DNA from: CALDSL01 sp039810245
GTDB lineage: Bacteria > Chloroflexota > Anaerolineae > Anaerolineales > Anaerolineaceae
Length of the DNA stretch: 20,131 bases
NCBI GenBank assembly: GCA_039810245.1
Contig: JBDHWQ010000035.1
Span: forward strand, 1-20,131
Direction: 5' to 3'
The translations under genes were made by a program, and so were the position numbers. The notes beneath the pieces were generated by a model. It saw only the letters and a program-made list of their open reading frames with translations. It did no database searches and was not told the DNA's origin. Of this stretch, positions 1-7,280 are shown piece by piece (within the stretch, counting starts at the first letter, position 1; each line of letters opens with the position of its first letter).

Positions 1-899
1 TTGACCCCGGCGCGCAGCATGGCCGCCACGCGGGCAATGCCCGAAGCCAGCTTGAGGTTGGAAGAAGGGCAGTGCGCCACGGACGTGCCGGTCTCGGCCA
101 GGCGCGCGATTTCGGCGTCTGACAGGTGCACGCAGTGCGCCAGCAGCGTGCGCGGCCCCAGCAGCCCGATCTCATCCAGCACCTGGATTGGCGTTTTGCC
201 GTATTTTTCCAGCACCGTATCCACCTCGGTGCGCGATTCCGAGGCGTGGGTGATGAACAGCAGCCCGTAATCTTCGGCCAGCCGGCGCACCAGCTCCAGC
301 ATTTGCGCGCCGGCAGTGTAGGTGGAATGCGCCTGCACGCACACGTGCACCAGCGGGTCATCGCGGTAGGTTTCGATATATTCCGCCGCGCCCTGACGGG
401 TGACGCTCTGCACGTCTTCAAACCCGGCAATCTCGGTGAAGGACGGACCGTTAATCATGCGGAATCCGGCCTCGCGCGCCGCGCGCGTGGTGGCCAGGTA
501 CTGCCAGTACATATCGGCGGCGCAGGTGGTTCCCGCGCGCAGCATTTCGATGATGGCGAGCTGCGCGCCAGTGGCCACGTTTTCGGGCGAGTTGAACTTG
601 CGCTCCATTTCCCACACCACATCCAGCCAGCGCTCCAGGGGCGCATCGTCCACCAGCCCGCGGTAGAGCGTCATGGCCCAATGCCCGTGCGTGTTGACGA
701 TGCCCGGGATCAGCACTTTGCCGGCCAGGTCCAGCCGCTCGCGCGGATCGAAGGCCGCCGCGCCGGCCTGCGCGCCGAGCCAGTGGATGCGGCCGCCCTG
801 CACGGCCACGGCGCTGTCGCGCAATATGCGCCGCTCGCCATCCATGGTGACGATGGTGGCGTGGTCGAGGAGAAGGTCAACCGGTGTGGGGTTGGGCAT
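1..899 (-). CDS. MTA/SAH-type adenosine deaminase, amidohydrolase (3' end cut by window)
   Basis: Amidohydrolase-superfamily enzyme that most likely deaminates the adenine ring of 5'-methylthioadenosine, S-adenosylhomocysteine or 5'-deoxyadenosine to the inosine form in the cytosol. About 299 residues are visible; the rest lies beyond base 1. It opens with the short beta-sandwich strand pattern typical of the family (VDLLLDHATIVTMD). The metal-binding HxH is at H71/H73 (NTHGHWAMTLYRG), followed by a QAHSTYTAG segment with H191, ITHASE with H218, and the LAHCVHLSD and SVAHCPSSN motifs of MtaD/TrzF-like deaminases. The last metal Asp (usually in a GTDG motif) would fall outside the window. The ATG at 899 has a weak AGGT about 8 nt upstream. 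It lies 85 nt after the ECF S gene with a terminator hairpin between them, so it may be transcribed at a lower level than the rest of the cluster. Family assignment is strong; exact substrate is inferred from the neighbours. Confidence 0.88.
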   Translation of the reverse strand, partial: MPNPTPVDLLLDHATIVTMDGERRILRDSAVAVQGGRIHWLGAQAGAAAFDPRERLDLAGKVLIPGIVNTHGHWAMTLYRGLVDDAPLERWLDVVWEMERKFNSPENVATGAQLAIIEMLRAGTTCAADMYWQYLATTRAAREAGFRMINGPSFTEIAGFEDVQSVTRQGAAEYIETYRDDPLVHVCVQAHSTYTAGAQMLELVRRLAEDYGLLFITHASESRTEVDTVLEKYGKTPIQVLDEIGLLGPRTLLAHCVHLSDAEIARLAETGTSVAHCPSSNLKLASGIARVAAMLRAGV

Positions 900-932
900 A
901 AAGGCTACCTGTATGATGGATTCTTGTAAAAT

Positions 933-961
933 CGCCGGGGCGGTGTTGCACCGCCCCGGCG
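933..961 (-). terminator. Hairpin terminator between ECF S gene and deaminase
   Basis: Perfect 13-bp inverted repeat (CGCCGGGGCGGTG, 933-945, against 949-961) with a 3-nt loop. On the minus strand it is followed by ATTTTAC, a short T-tract. It sits 23 nt after the stop of the ECF S gene and ends 33 nt before the deaminase ATG, so it probably attenuates or ends the main salvage transcript. The short T-run leaves the efficiency uncertain. Confidence 0.7.
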
Positions 962-984
962 GATGGCATTCTGCGCTGCTGCGA

Positions 985-1815
985 TCAGTCTTCTTCGACG
1001 AACTGCTCGCGGCCGGAGAGCAGGAAGCTGGCGATGAGGATGATCACCAGGAACGGCAGCACCGTCAGCCACACGATGGGCTGGCCCTGGTTGCCGGTGA
1101 AGCCGTAGACCGTCTGCCCGGCGCCGCTGGTGGCGGCCAGGATGCCGAACAGCAGGCCGCCCAGCGAGCCGACCATCATCAGGATCGAGCCCAGCTCTTT
1201 GCCGGCGCCCTTCGCCACGTCGTTCACGTCCATGATGTCGGTCCACAGCAGGCCCCAGCGCTTGACGCGCGGGTACAGCAGGGCCAGCAGGATCGGGCCG
1301 AGCACGGCGCCGGCAGCGAAGTTGTTGATGGTGATGGTGATAGCCAGGAAAGCGAACGGCACGATGCTGGCCAGGTCGAGGTACCAGGCGATGATGATGC
1401 CGCACGCGGCCGAGGCGGTGAGCATGATGATTTCGAAGGCCAGCAGCTTGGCGCCGCTATTGGTGGTCTGCGCCATGTTATTGCGCTTCACCAGCCCGAA
1501 CATCGCGCCCCACATCTTGTATGGGATAAAACCGAGGAAGAAGTTGCCAAAGAAACCGAAGATCGAGCCGATGCCCAGCGTGCCGCCGAACAGGTCGCCG
1601 ATCAGGTTGCCGATCGCCGAGCCCCACGCGCCGGCCGGGCCAAACAGCAGGCTGAAGACGAACGGGAACACGTTGGCGGGGCGCACTTCGGTGATGCCGG
1701 GGACGATCGGGATGCCGCCCTTGAAGACGATCAGGAACGCGGCATAAATGGCCGCCGACAAAGCCACCAGGATGATCATCCGGGTGTTCTTCCACATTGA
1801 AATGACTTCTTTCAT
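985..1815 (-). CDS. ECF transporter S component (substrate-binding membrane subunit)
   Basis: A 276-residue, very hydrophobic protein with about six membrane segments, the first at roughly residues 11-31. It lacks ATPase or signal-peptide features. The N-terminal region has the ECF S-component pattern: a conserved first helix, then a PGITEVRPANVFPFVFSLLFG stretch, then a Gly-rich segment (GNLIGDLFGGTLGIGSIFGFFGN). It is the only candidate substrate-capture subunit beside the ECF ATPase and T genes of the same strand, so the three genes likely form a complete dedicated importer. The ATG at 1815 is chosen because AGGAG lies 6 nt upstream. Rodionov and co-workers described ECF systems linked to methionine salvage (MtsTUV type); this cluster fits that idea but I cannot confirm orthology. 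The substrate (methylthioadenosine, methylthioribose, a nucleoside or a methionine precursor) is inferred only from context. Confidence 0.78.
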   Translation of the reverse strand: MKEVISMWKNTRMIILVALSAAIYAAFLIVFKGGIPIVPGITEVRPANVFPFVFSLLFGPAGAWGSAIGNLIGDLFGGTLGIGSIFGFFGNFFLGFIPYKMWGAMFGLVKRNNMAQTTNSGAKLLAFEIIMLTASAACGIIIAWYLDLASIVPFAFLAITITINNFAAGAVLGPILLALLYPRVKRWGLLWTDIMDVNDVAKGAGKELGSILMMVGSLGGLLFGILAATSGAGQTVYGFTGNQGQPIVWLTVLPFLVIILIASFLLSGREQFVEED

Positions 1816-1947
1816 CGCAATTCTCCTTGTTCAAAAAACAATTGAGTCCGGTTTACTGGTACAGCTTCAAACCTGGTTTTTGCGGTTGGCTCACCTCCTT
1901 GCGTTTGAGAGTGGCATGAATGGGTACACAGATAAAAAGGTCTCCGG
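1816..1947 (-). promoter_or_regulatory. Internal leader upstream of the ECF S gene
   Basis: A 132-nt gap inside an otherwise tight cluster (other gaps are 28 nt or less up to this point). On the minus strand it holds an isolated strong ribosome-binding-like sequence AAGGAGGTGA (1891-1900) without a credible ORF after it. Next comes an imperfect hairpin (arms 1869-1876 and 1848-1854), then a T6 tract (1833-1838), then the true AAGGAG Shine-Dalgarno of the S gene. It could be an attenuator or translational control element, or an untranslated spacer. I do not recognise a known riboswitch here; the SAM-I start motif is absent. Confidence 0.35.
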
Positions 1948-2700
1948 TTAAAGACGCGCATTTTCACAGCCGCAGGTCAGCTCGGGGGGTTCCTGCAGCG
2001 TCCGGACCATGAGTGCCAGCATATTCTCGCGCACGGCGGCAATGCCTTCGCTGACAATGGAAACACTGGCTTCCAGCCCTGCCGCCCAGTTGATCGAGTA
2101 GGCCAGCGCGGCGTAATGGATGCCCACTTCATGCGCCAGCGAGACTTCCGGCACGCCGGTCATCCCCACCACGTCACCGCCCAGCCTGGCGTACATGCGG
2201 ATTTCCGCCGGAGTCTCGAAGCGCGGGCCGTTGGTGGCCACGTACACCGCTTCAGGCAGGGTCAGGCCAAACTGCGGGGCCAGTTCTTTCATCCGCACGC
2301 GCAGGGCAGGGCAGTAGGCGTTATCCATGCTGGTGTGCGCCAGGCCGCTTTCGCCGCCGTCGAAGAAGGTATGCTCGCGGCCGCTGGTGAAGTCGAGAAA
2401 GTCGGTGACCAGCGCGACGCTGCCCGGCGGCACATTGCGGCTGATGGAACCGATGGCAAAGGTGGCCAGCGCGCGCTTGACGCCCAGCTTTTGCAGCGCG
2501 CGGATATTGGCGCGGTAGTTGATCTTGTGCGGCGGCACGGTATGCTGCAGGCCGTGGCGCGCCAGGAAGGCGATCTCCAACCCATTCACCACGCCGATGT
2601 TGACCAGCGCCGGGCCGTACTCGGTTTCGATCACCTGCTCTTCAAACGCCGCGCCGGGGATGCTGTACACCCCGGTCCCACCGATGATGGCCGATTCCAT
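1948..2700 (-). CDS. mtnP: MtnP-family phosphorylase, probably S-methyl-5'-thioinosine type
   Basis: A 250-residue cytosolic phosphorylase of the PNP/MTAP family (usual length about 240-290) that splits a 5'-modified purine nucleoside with phosphate to give the base and a sugar 1-phosphate. Phosphate-loop residues IGGTGVY (6-12), RHG (48-50) and NGPRFETPAEIRM (157-169) are present. Two base-site motifs are informative. Residues 180-185 read MTGVPE where adenine-specific MTAP usually reads MTNVPE, and residues 204-208 read NWAAG where MTAP carries an Asp-containing ATDYDCW-like segment. NWAAG and MTG-PE are the pattern I associate with methylthioinosine phosphorylases (Pseudomonas, Methanocaldococcus) and 6-oxopurine enzymes. 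The adjacent deaminase fits this. An AAAGGAG lies 10 nt upstream of the ATG, inside the end of the preceding gene (5-nt gap). Family is certain; inosine specificity is inference. Confidence 0.9.
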   Translation of the reverse strand: MESAIIGGTGVYSIPGAAFEEQVIETEYGPALVNIGVVNGLEIAFLARHGLQHTVPPHKINYRANIRALQKLGVKRALATFAIGSISRNVPPGSVALVTDFLDFTSGREHTFFDGGESGLAHTSMDNAYCPALRVRMKELAPQFGLTLPEAVYVATNGPRFETPAEIRMYARLGGDVVGMTGVPEVSLAHEVGIHYAALAYSINWAAGLEASVSIVSEGIAAVRENMLALMVRTLQEPPELTCGCENARL

Positions 2701-2705
2701 GCGCG

Positions 2706-3764
2706 CTAATCTCCTTTATCCTGCTCGGGCGCGAAGACGCGCCACAGGTCGTATGGGCTGTGCACGCCGCGGTCGGTGATAATGCCGGCCACCAGGTGCG
2801 GCGGGGTGATATCGAACGCCGGGTAGTAGGCGTCAATTTCGGGGATGGTGGTGGGCACGCCGCGGCAGGCTTTCATCTCCGCCGGGTCGCGCTCTTCGAT
2901 CACAATCGAAGCTCGGTCGGGTTTGCGCGGGTCGGGGCTGCCGACGAAGGCGAAGAACGGCACATGGTAGTAATCCGCCACCACTGCGTTCTGGAACGTG
3001 CCGATCTTATTGACCACGTGGCCGTCCATCGTCACCAGGTCGGCGGCGGTGAAGTACTTTTGCACCTTGCCCTGCGAGAGCACATAGCCGGGCATGTTAT
3101 CGCCAATAATCTGCACCGGGATGCCCAGCTCGTAGATGCACGGCGCGGTCAGGCGCGCGCCCTGCAGGTAGGGCCGCGTCTCGGGCGTGTAGGCGCGGAT
3201 GTTCTTGCCCGCGCGGTGCGCCAGCGACAGCGCCATCACGAATGAGGTCTCGGCGAAGCACATGGTCAGTACGCCATCGCCGTCGTCGATCAGGTCGGCG
3301 GCATACTGCGCGGCGGTGAAGTATTTGACGATGTTGGCGTCGCGCAGCTCTTCGATCCAGCGCAGTAGCGAGGCTTCCATGTCTTCGCCGCGCTCGAGGG
3401 CGACCAGCATCACCGGCAGCGCGTGTTCCATGCGCCGCGCCAGGGTGGTGTTGGTTGGGCGGGTGCGCACCAGGCGCGCGCGCGCCGCTTCAAAGGCTGC
3501 GCGCTGCTGCTCGACCGGCTGCCCGGCCACGGCACGCGCCGCCAGCACCAGGCCATACAGCGCGGCATTGCCCGGCCCGCCACCCTGGGTGACCATGTCT
3601 TCGATGGCTTTGGCCACTTCTTCCACGCTGTGGCAGGTAACGAAGGCCTTTTCAAACGGGTACTTGCGCCGGTCACCGATCATCACGCGGCCGTCTTCGT
3701 AACGGGCTACGTTCTCGCGGCGCAGGATGAAAGGCAGAAGTTCGTTAATTTCTTTTGGATGCAT
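2706..3764 (-). CDS. mtnA: MtnA-like sugar-1-phosphate isomerase (eIF2B-alpha fold), divergent
   Basis: A 352-residue protein of the MtnA/eIF2B-related family, expected to convert 5-methylthioribose 1-phosphate (or 5-deoxyribose 1-phosphate) to the ribulose 1-phosphate. The family is recognised by the YTPETRPYLQGARLT block (192-206), GDNMPGY (221-227), the NKIGT loop (252-256) and the C-terminal PAFDITPPHLVAGIITDRG. The catalytic cysteine (C169) and aspartate (D242) positions are kept. Surrounding motifs differ: MCFAETSF replaces the usual CNAGALAT, AADLVTMDG replaces GADRIAANG, and GGGPGNAAL (61-69) replaces the RGAPAIG substrate loop. It lies 15 nt after the T-component gene and 5 nt before the phosphorylase, so it is cotranscribed with its presumed substrate supplier. 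Function as an aldose-ketose isomerase is likely; the exact sugar is uncertain. Confidence 0.85.
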   Translation of the reverse strand: MHPKEINELLPFILRRENVARYEDGRVMIGDRRKYPFEKAFVTCHSVEEVAKAIEDMVTQGGGPGNAALYGLVLAARAVAGQPVEQQRAAFEAARARLVRTRPTNTTLARRMEHALPVMLVALERGEDMEASLLRWIEELRDANIVKYFTAAQYAADLIDDGDGVLTMCFAETSFVMALSLAHRAGKNIRAYTPETRPYLQGARLTAPCIYELGIPVQIIGDNMPGYVLSQGKVQKYFTAADLVTMDGHVVNKIGTFQNAVVADYYHVPFFAFVGSPDPRKPDRASIVIEERDPAEMKACRGVPTTIPEIDAYYPAFDITPPHLVAGIITDRGVHSPYDLWRVFAPEQDKGD

Positions 3765-3779
3765 ATTCAGATACCTTTA

Positions 3780-4562
3780 TTAAAATCTTGTCAGGTTCGG
3801 GATCTTGCCGTAACCCATCACCGCGAAGTAGACGGAGACCAGCACGAACAGCACCGCGAAGGCCAGCACGGCGTAATCGATGGTGCGCATGTGGATTTCG
3901 AGGTACGAGGTGCGCTTCTCGCGCGCGCCAAAGCCCTTCGACTCCAGCGCCATGCCAAAGATGTTGGTACTGCGAATGGTGGAGATAAACACCGGCACCA
4001 GCAGCGGCAGGAACTTGCGGATGCGCTCGATCAGCCCGCCGGACTGCAGGTTGAGCCCGCGGCTCTGCTGCGCCTGGCTGATGGTCAGCGTGCTGGACGC
4101 GATGGTGGGCACCAGCCGCAGCGCGGTGGAAATGGCGAAGCCCACCCGGTAGGGCAGCCCCATGCGGATCATGCCAAGCACCAGCTCTTCGTTGCGTGTG
4201 GTGCTGATCAAAATCATGCCGGCCGAGATCATCAGGATCATCAGCAGCGTGCGCGCCAGCGAGAACAGGAACGGCTCCCACACCAGGAAGCCCAAGAAGG
4301 GCGTGACGCCCTTGGAGAACAGGTTCCACAGTACCAGGCTGGAGATGGTCAGCACGATGAGGATATAGCGGATGCGGCGCAGGTTGCGCAGCGAGCCGGA
4401 GATGACCAGCTGGAAAAAGATCAGGAATGCTACCGGCAGCATCCACAGCGGGTTTTCGAACAGCAGGATCGCGACAAAGGTCAGCAGAAAGGTGGTGATC
4501 TTCGTGCGCGGGTCCAGCCGGTGGATCACGGAGTTGTTATCGATATAAATCTCGGAGTCCAT
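3780..4562 (-). CDS. ecfT: ECF transporter T component (transmembrane scaffold subunit)
   Basis: A 260-residue membrane protein of the CbiQ/EcfT family. It starts with the typical DNNSVIHRLDPRTKI segment and has several membrane helices (roughly 20-70, 90-125 and 230-255). The cytoplasmic coupling region carries the two short Arg/Lys-Gly motifs expected to dock into the ATPase (QQSRGLNL and LESKGFGARE). It transmits ATP-driven motion to the S component. The start at 4562 is chosen because its ATG overlaps the stop of the ATPase gene as TGATG, a translational-coupling arrangement that gives one-to-one subunit production. A longer in-frame start at 4586 exists but would overlap the upstream gene by 25 nt and lacks support. 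Confidence 0.88.
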   Translation of the reverse strand: MDSEIYIDNNSVIHRLDPRTKITTFLLTFVAILLFENPLWMLPVAFLIFFQLVISGSLRNLRRIRYILIVLTISSLVLWNLFSKGVTPFLGFLVWEPFLFSLARTLLMILMISAGMILISTTRNEELVLGMIRMGLPYRVGFAISTALRLVPTIASSTLTISQAQQSRGLNLQSGGLIERIRKFLPLLVPVFISTIRSTNIFGMALESKGFGAREKRTSYLEIHMRTIDYAVLAFAVLFVLVSVYFAVMGYGKIPNLTRF

Positions 4563-6262
4563 CAGGCCTGCGCTCCTTCCAGGCACTGCGCCATTTCTTC
4601 CGGGGTCAGGAAGGTGTAGCCCAGGCTGCTGCTGAATTCAACAAAGTGCGGCGGGCGCAGGAAGGCCTCGCGCAGCTCATTGCCATGCGAGAACACCTCG
4701 CGCGTGGTGCCGCGCAGCAGCACCTTGCCGTCTTTCATCACAAACACGCGTTTGGCGTATTCGGCCACCACCCACATATGGTGCGTGACGAAAATGATGG
4801 TGCTGCCATGCTCGTTCAGGCTGCGCACCATGTCCATCATGCCGCGCTGCTCGGCATAGTCCAGCCCGGTGGTGGGCTCGTCGAGGATCAGCACCTCGGG
4901 TTTGGCAGCCAGCACCGATGCTACCGCCACGCGCTGGCGGCCGCTCTTGGTCATGCCGAACGGGTCTTCCTGTTCCGCGCCGGCCAGCCCCACGGCTTCC
5001 AATGCTTCGGCCACGTACTGCTTGATCGTCTCTTCCGGGAGCCCGCGCAGGCGCGGGGTAAAGGACACCTCATCGAACACTGTCTCTGAGAAGATCTGGT
5101 GATCGGGGTTCTGGAAAACGTAGCCCACCTTTTGGCCGAGCTTGAACACGCCCTGCTCGCGTGTGAGCTTCCCATCCACCAGGATTTCCCCGGCGGTGGG
5201 CATCAGCAGGCCGTTGAAGTGCTTGGCCAGGGTGGTCTTGCCGCTGCCGTTCTGGCCCACGATCGCCACCATATCGCCACGGAAGATTTCCATGTCGATC
5301 CCGTCCAGCGCCTTCACGTGCCCGTTCTTATATACGTGCTCCAGACCGCGGCATTGGATGAACGGCACGGTCAGCTTTTCCAGCGCGGCCTTTTCCGCCG
5401 TTACCAGCGCCTCATATTTGGGTTGCGAGATGCTCCAGCCCTGCGCCTGGAAGGCGCGCTTGCCTTCTTCAGGGGTCAGCGGCAGGTCTGCACAGCCCAG
5501 CGCCTTGAACAGTCGCGGGATGCCCAGCGGCATCACGCCCAACGACTGCATGAAGTCTACATCCTGCAGCACTTCGCGCGATGGACCATCACGCACCACC
5601 TTGCCGTGATCGATCAACACCACGCGGTCGGCGGTGATCGCCTCTTCGGTTTCGGCCTCAATGATCATCAGCGTCAGGTCTTCGCGCTTGCACAGCCGGC
5701 TGGTGATCTCAAAGATGCCCATCTTGCTGATCGGGTCGAGGTCGGTGGTGGGCTCGTCCATCACCAGGATGCTGGGCTTGAGCGCCAGCACCGAAGCGAT
5801 GGCCAGCTTTTGCTTCTGCCCACCCGAAAGGGTGGACGGCGGGCGGTGGCGGTACGCGTTGAGGCCCACATAATCCAGGTTTTCGTCGATGCGCCGGCCG
5901 ATTTCCGCGCGGTCGACGGCGAAGTTTTCCGGGCCAAAGGCTACTTCCAGCTCCACGTTGGTGGAAAAAAGCTGCGCCTCAAAATCCTGAAACACCATGC
6001 CCACCACTTCGGCCATCTGCGATACGCTGTTCGTCTGCGTATCCCGCCCCAGTACGTTCACCGAGCCCTGCAGCTTACCTTTATGAAAATGCGGGATCAA
6101 CCCGTTGATGGTGGCGGCCATGGTGCTCTTGCCAGCTTCGCTGGGCCCCATCACCACCACAAATTCACCGCGCCGCAGGCTAAGGTTGATACCATCCAGC
6201 GCCTGCTCTTTCTGGCCGCGGTACTTATATTTCAGATCTTGAATGATGACAACCTGTTCCAA
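4562..6262 (-). CDS. ECF transporter ATPase with two fused ABC domains
   Basis: A 566-residue soluble ATPase with two nucleotide-binding domains. Domain 1 (about 5-240) has Walker A GPSEAGKST (39-47), Q-loop VFQDFEAQLF, signature LSGGQ (145-149) and Walker B ILVMDEPTTDLD (165-176). Domain 2 (about 300-540) has Walker A GQNGSGKTT (336-344), VFQNPDHQIF and Walker B VLILDEPTTGLD. Two sites deviate: the switch-histidine position of domain 1 reads MIIEAETEE, and the signature of domain 2 reads MTKSGRQ (437-443) instead of LSGGQ. Domain 2 keeps its H-loop (VTHH). The two defects would fall on the same composite ATP site. The TTG at 6262 is used because AGGAGG lies 5 nt upstream and no nearby ATG competes. 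It is followed by the T gene (TGATG) and powers the importer. Confidence 0.92.
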   Translation of the reverse strand: MEQVVIIQDLKYKYRGQKEQALDGINLSLRRGEFVVVMGPSEAGKSTMAATINGLIPHFHKGKLQGSVNVLGRDTQTNSVSQMAEVVGMVFQDFEAQLFSTNVELEVAFGPENFAVDRAEIGRRIDENLDYVGLNAYRHRPPSTLSGGQKQKLAIASVLALKPSILVMDEPTTDLDPISKMGIFEITSRLCKREDLTLMIIEAETEEAITADRVVLIDHGKVVRDGPSREVLQDVDFMQSLGVMPLGIPRLFKALGCADLPLTPEEGKRAFQAQGWSISQPKYEALVTAEKAALEKLTVPFIQCRGLEHVYKNGHVKALDGIDMEIFRGDMVAIVGQNGSGKTTLAKHFNGLLMPTAGEILVDGKLTREQGVFKLGQKVGYVFQNPDHQIFSETVFDEVSFTPRLRGLPEETIKQYVAEALEAVGLAGAEQEDPFGMTKSGRQRVAVASVLAAKPEVLILDEPTTGLDYAEQRGMMDMVRSLNEHGSTIIFVTHHMWVVAEYAKRVFVMKDGKVLLRGTTREVFSHGNELREAFLRPPHFVEFSSSLGYTFLTPEEMAQCLEGAQA

Positions 6263-6290
6263 AAGATCCTCCTGTAACGGTATTGGCGCG

Positions 6291-7223
6291 TTATGACCCG
6301 CCGTGTTGGAACGGGTCTTTGCGCATCAAATTTTCCCAGATCAGGCGCTCGTTTTCGATGGACTGGTCCATCGAGCGCATCGCCAGGCAGATATACAGCG
6401 CGTGGATCAGCGCGTACTGCGCGATGCGCGAGGAGATTGTCTCGGGCATGCTCTCCTGCGAGGCAGAGAGCAGTACCACGTCGGAAAAAGACGCGATGGG
6501 CGAAAGCGCATTGCCGCTGATGCACACCACCGGTACGCCGCTGTGCCGGGCTTCGGCGGCGGTGCGGCGCGGATCGTAGGAATCGCCGGTTTGCGAAATG
6601 ACCACCAGCACGTCTTGCGGGGTGAGCAGCGCCCCCTGCATGATCTGCAGGTACGAATCCGTCTGCACCTGGCAATTAAGCCCCAGCCGCAGTAGACGGT
6701 TGAAGAACTCGTGCGCCACCGGGCCGGACGTGCCCACGCCCACGATCAGGATGCGGCGCGCGCCCAGCAGCAGGTCTACCCCTTTTTGCACTGCGCTTTC
6801 ATCCAGTAGCGCCTGGGTGCTTTCCAGCGCCTGGATGCTGCCCTGGATGACCTTGCGAAAAATCGTGGCGGTCGTATCGGCGCTGGATAGGTCTTTGTGG
6901 ATGAGCTGTGGCGAATGCGGGATGGCGCGCGTGAGACCAATTTTAAACTCCAGCCAGCCATCGTGTCCGATGGTCTGGCAGAAGCGCACCACAGTGGCGT
7001 CGCTCACCTGGGCATGGGTGGCCACCTCGGCCAGGGTCATGTGGATCACTTCTTCCGGGTTGGCCAGCACAAACTGCGCCACCTTCTTTTCCGCCGGCGA
7101 AAGCGACGCAAGATAGCCGCGAAGACGCGCCAGGGTGTTGCCCTGCGGGCTGTCCGTCCGGGAATATCCTTCTTCCGCTGATACTGCGTTCCGGTCAGGG
7201 TCCAACGCAACCATCCTCGGCAT
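6291..7223 (-). CDS. RpiR-family transcriptional regulator (HTH plus SIS domain)
   Basis: A 310-residue cytosolic regulator. The N-terminal HTH_6 domain (about 30-106) contains the family pattern LSPAEKKVAQFVLANPEEV then TLAEVATHAQVSDATVVRFCQTIGHDGWLEFK. The SIS sugar-isomerase fold follows (about 130-270), with ILIVGVGTSGPVAHEF, VLVVISQTGDSYDPRR and an ETISSRIAQYALI segment. SIS domains of RpiR/MurR proteins bind phosphosugars, so a plausible effector is the methylthioribose or deoxyribose phosphate made by the cluster; this is inference. It is the first gene after a strong promoter and ends 28 nt before the ATPase gene, so it is autoregulated if it controls this operon. No clear Shine-Dalgarno precedes the ATG at 7223; a second ATG at 7214 is an alternative start. 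Confidence 0.9.
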   Translation of the reverse strand: MPRMVALDPDRNAVSAEEGYSRTDSPQGNTLARLRGYLASLSPAEKKVAQFVLANPEEVIHMTLAEVATHAQVSDATVVRFCQTIGHDGWLEFKIGLTRAIPHSPQLIHKDLSSADTTATIFRKVIQGSIQALESTQALLDESAVQKGVDLLLGARRILIVGVGTSGPVAHEFFNRLLRLGLNCQVQTDSYLQIMQGALLTPQDVLVVISQTGDSYDPRRTAAEARHSGVPVVCISGNALSPIASFSDVVLLSASQESMPETISSRIAQYALIHALYICLAMRSMDQSIENERLIWENLMRKDPFQHGGS

Positions 7224-7239
7224 GCGGTTGTAATGTTAT

Positions 7240-7247
7240 TTCATGAA
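7240..7247. promoter_or_regulatory. Candidate operator palindrome in the salvage-operon leader
   Basis: TTCATGAA is a perfect 8-bp palindrome inside a longer imperfect dyad (about 7234-7252). It lies about 34 nt downstream of the -10 box and 17 nt upstream of the regulator ATG, a sensible place for RpiR autorepression. Only position and symmetry support this. Confidence 0.3.
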
Positions 7248-7280
7248 TGATACGGGGGAGTGTAGCAAGCTTACGATCTG

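Noticed and set aside
673..1800. Long plus-strand open frame opposite the deaminase and ECF S genes
   Set aside because: Antisense shadow typical of GC-rich coding DNA; the translation is low-complexity His/Gln/Asp-rich and the minus-strand frames have clear families. The same holds for the long plus-strand frames at 3423-4619, 5099-6277 and 18220-19614.
7224..7280. SAM riboswitch or other metabolite riboswitch at the head of the salvage operon
   Set aside because: The leader after the -10 is under 60 nt and lacks any aptamer-like fold.
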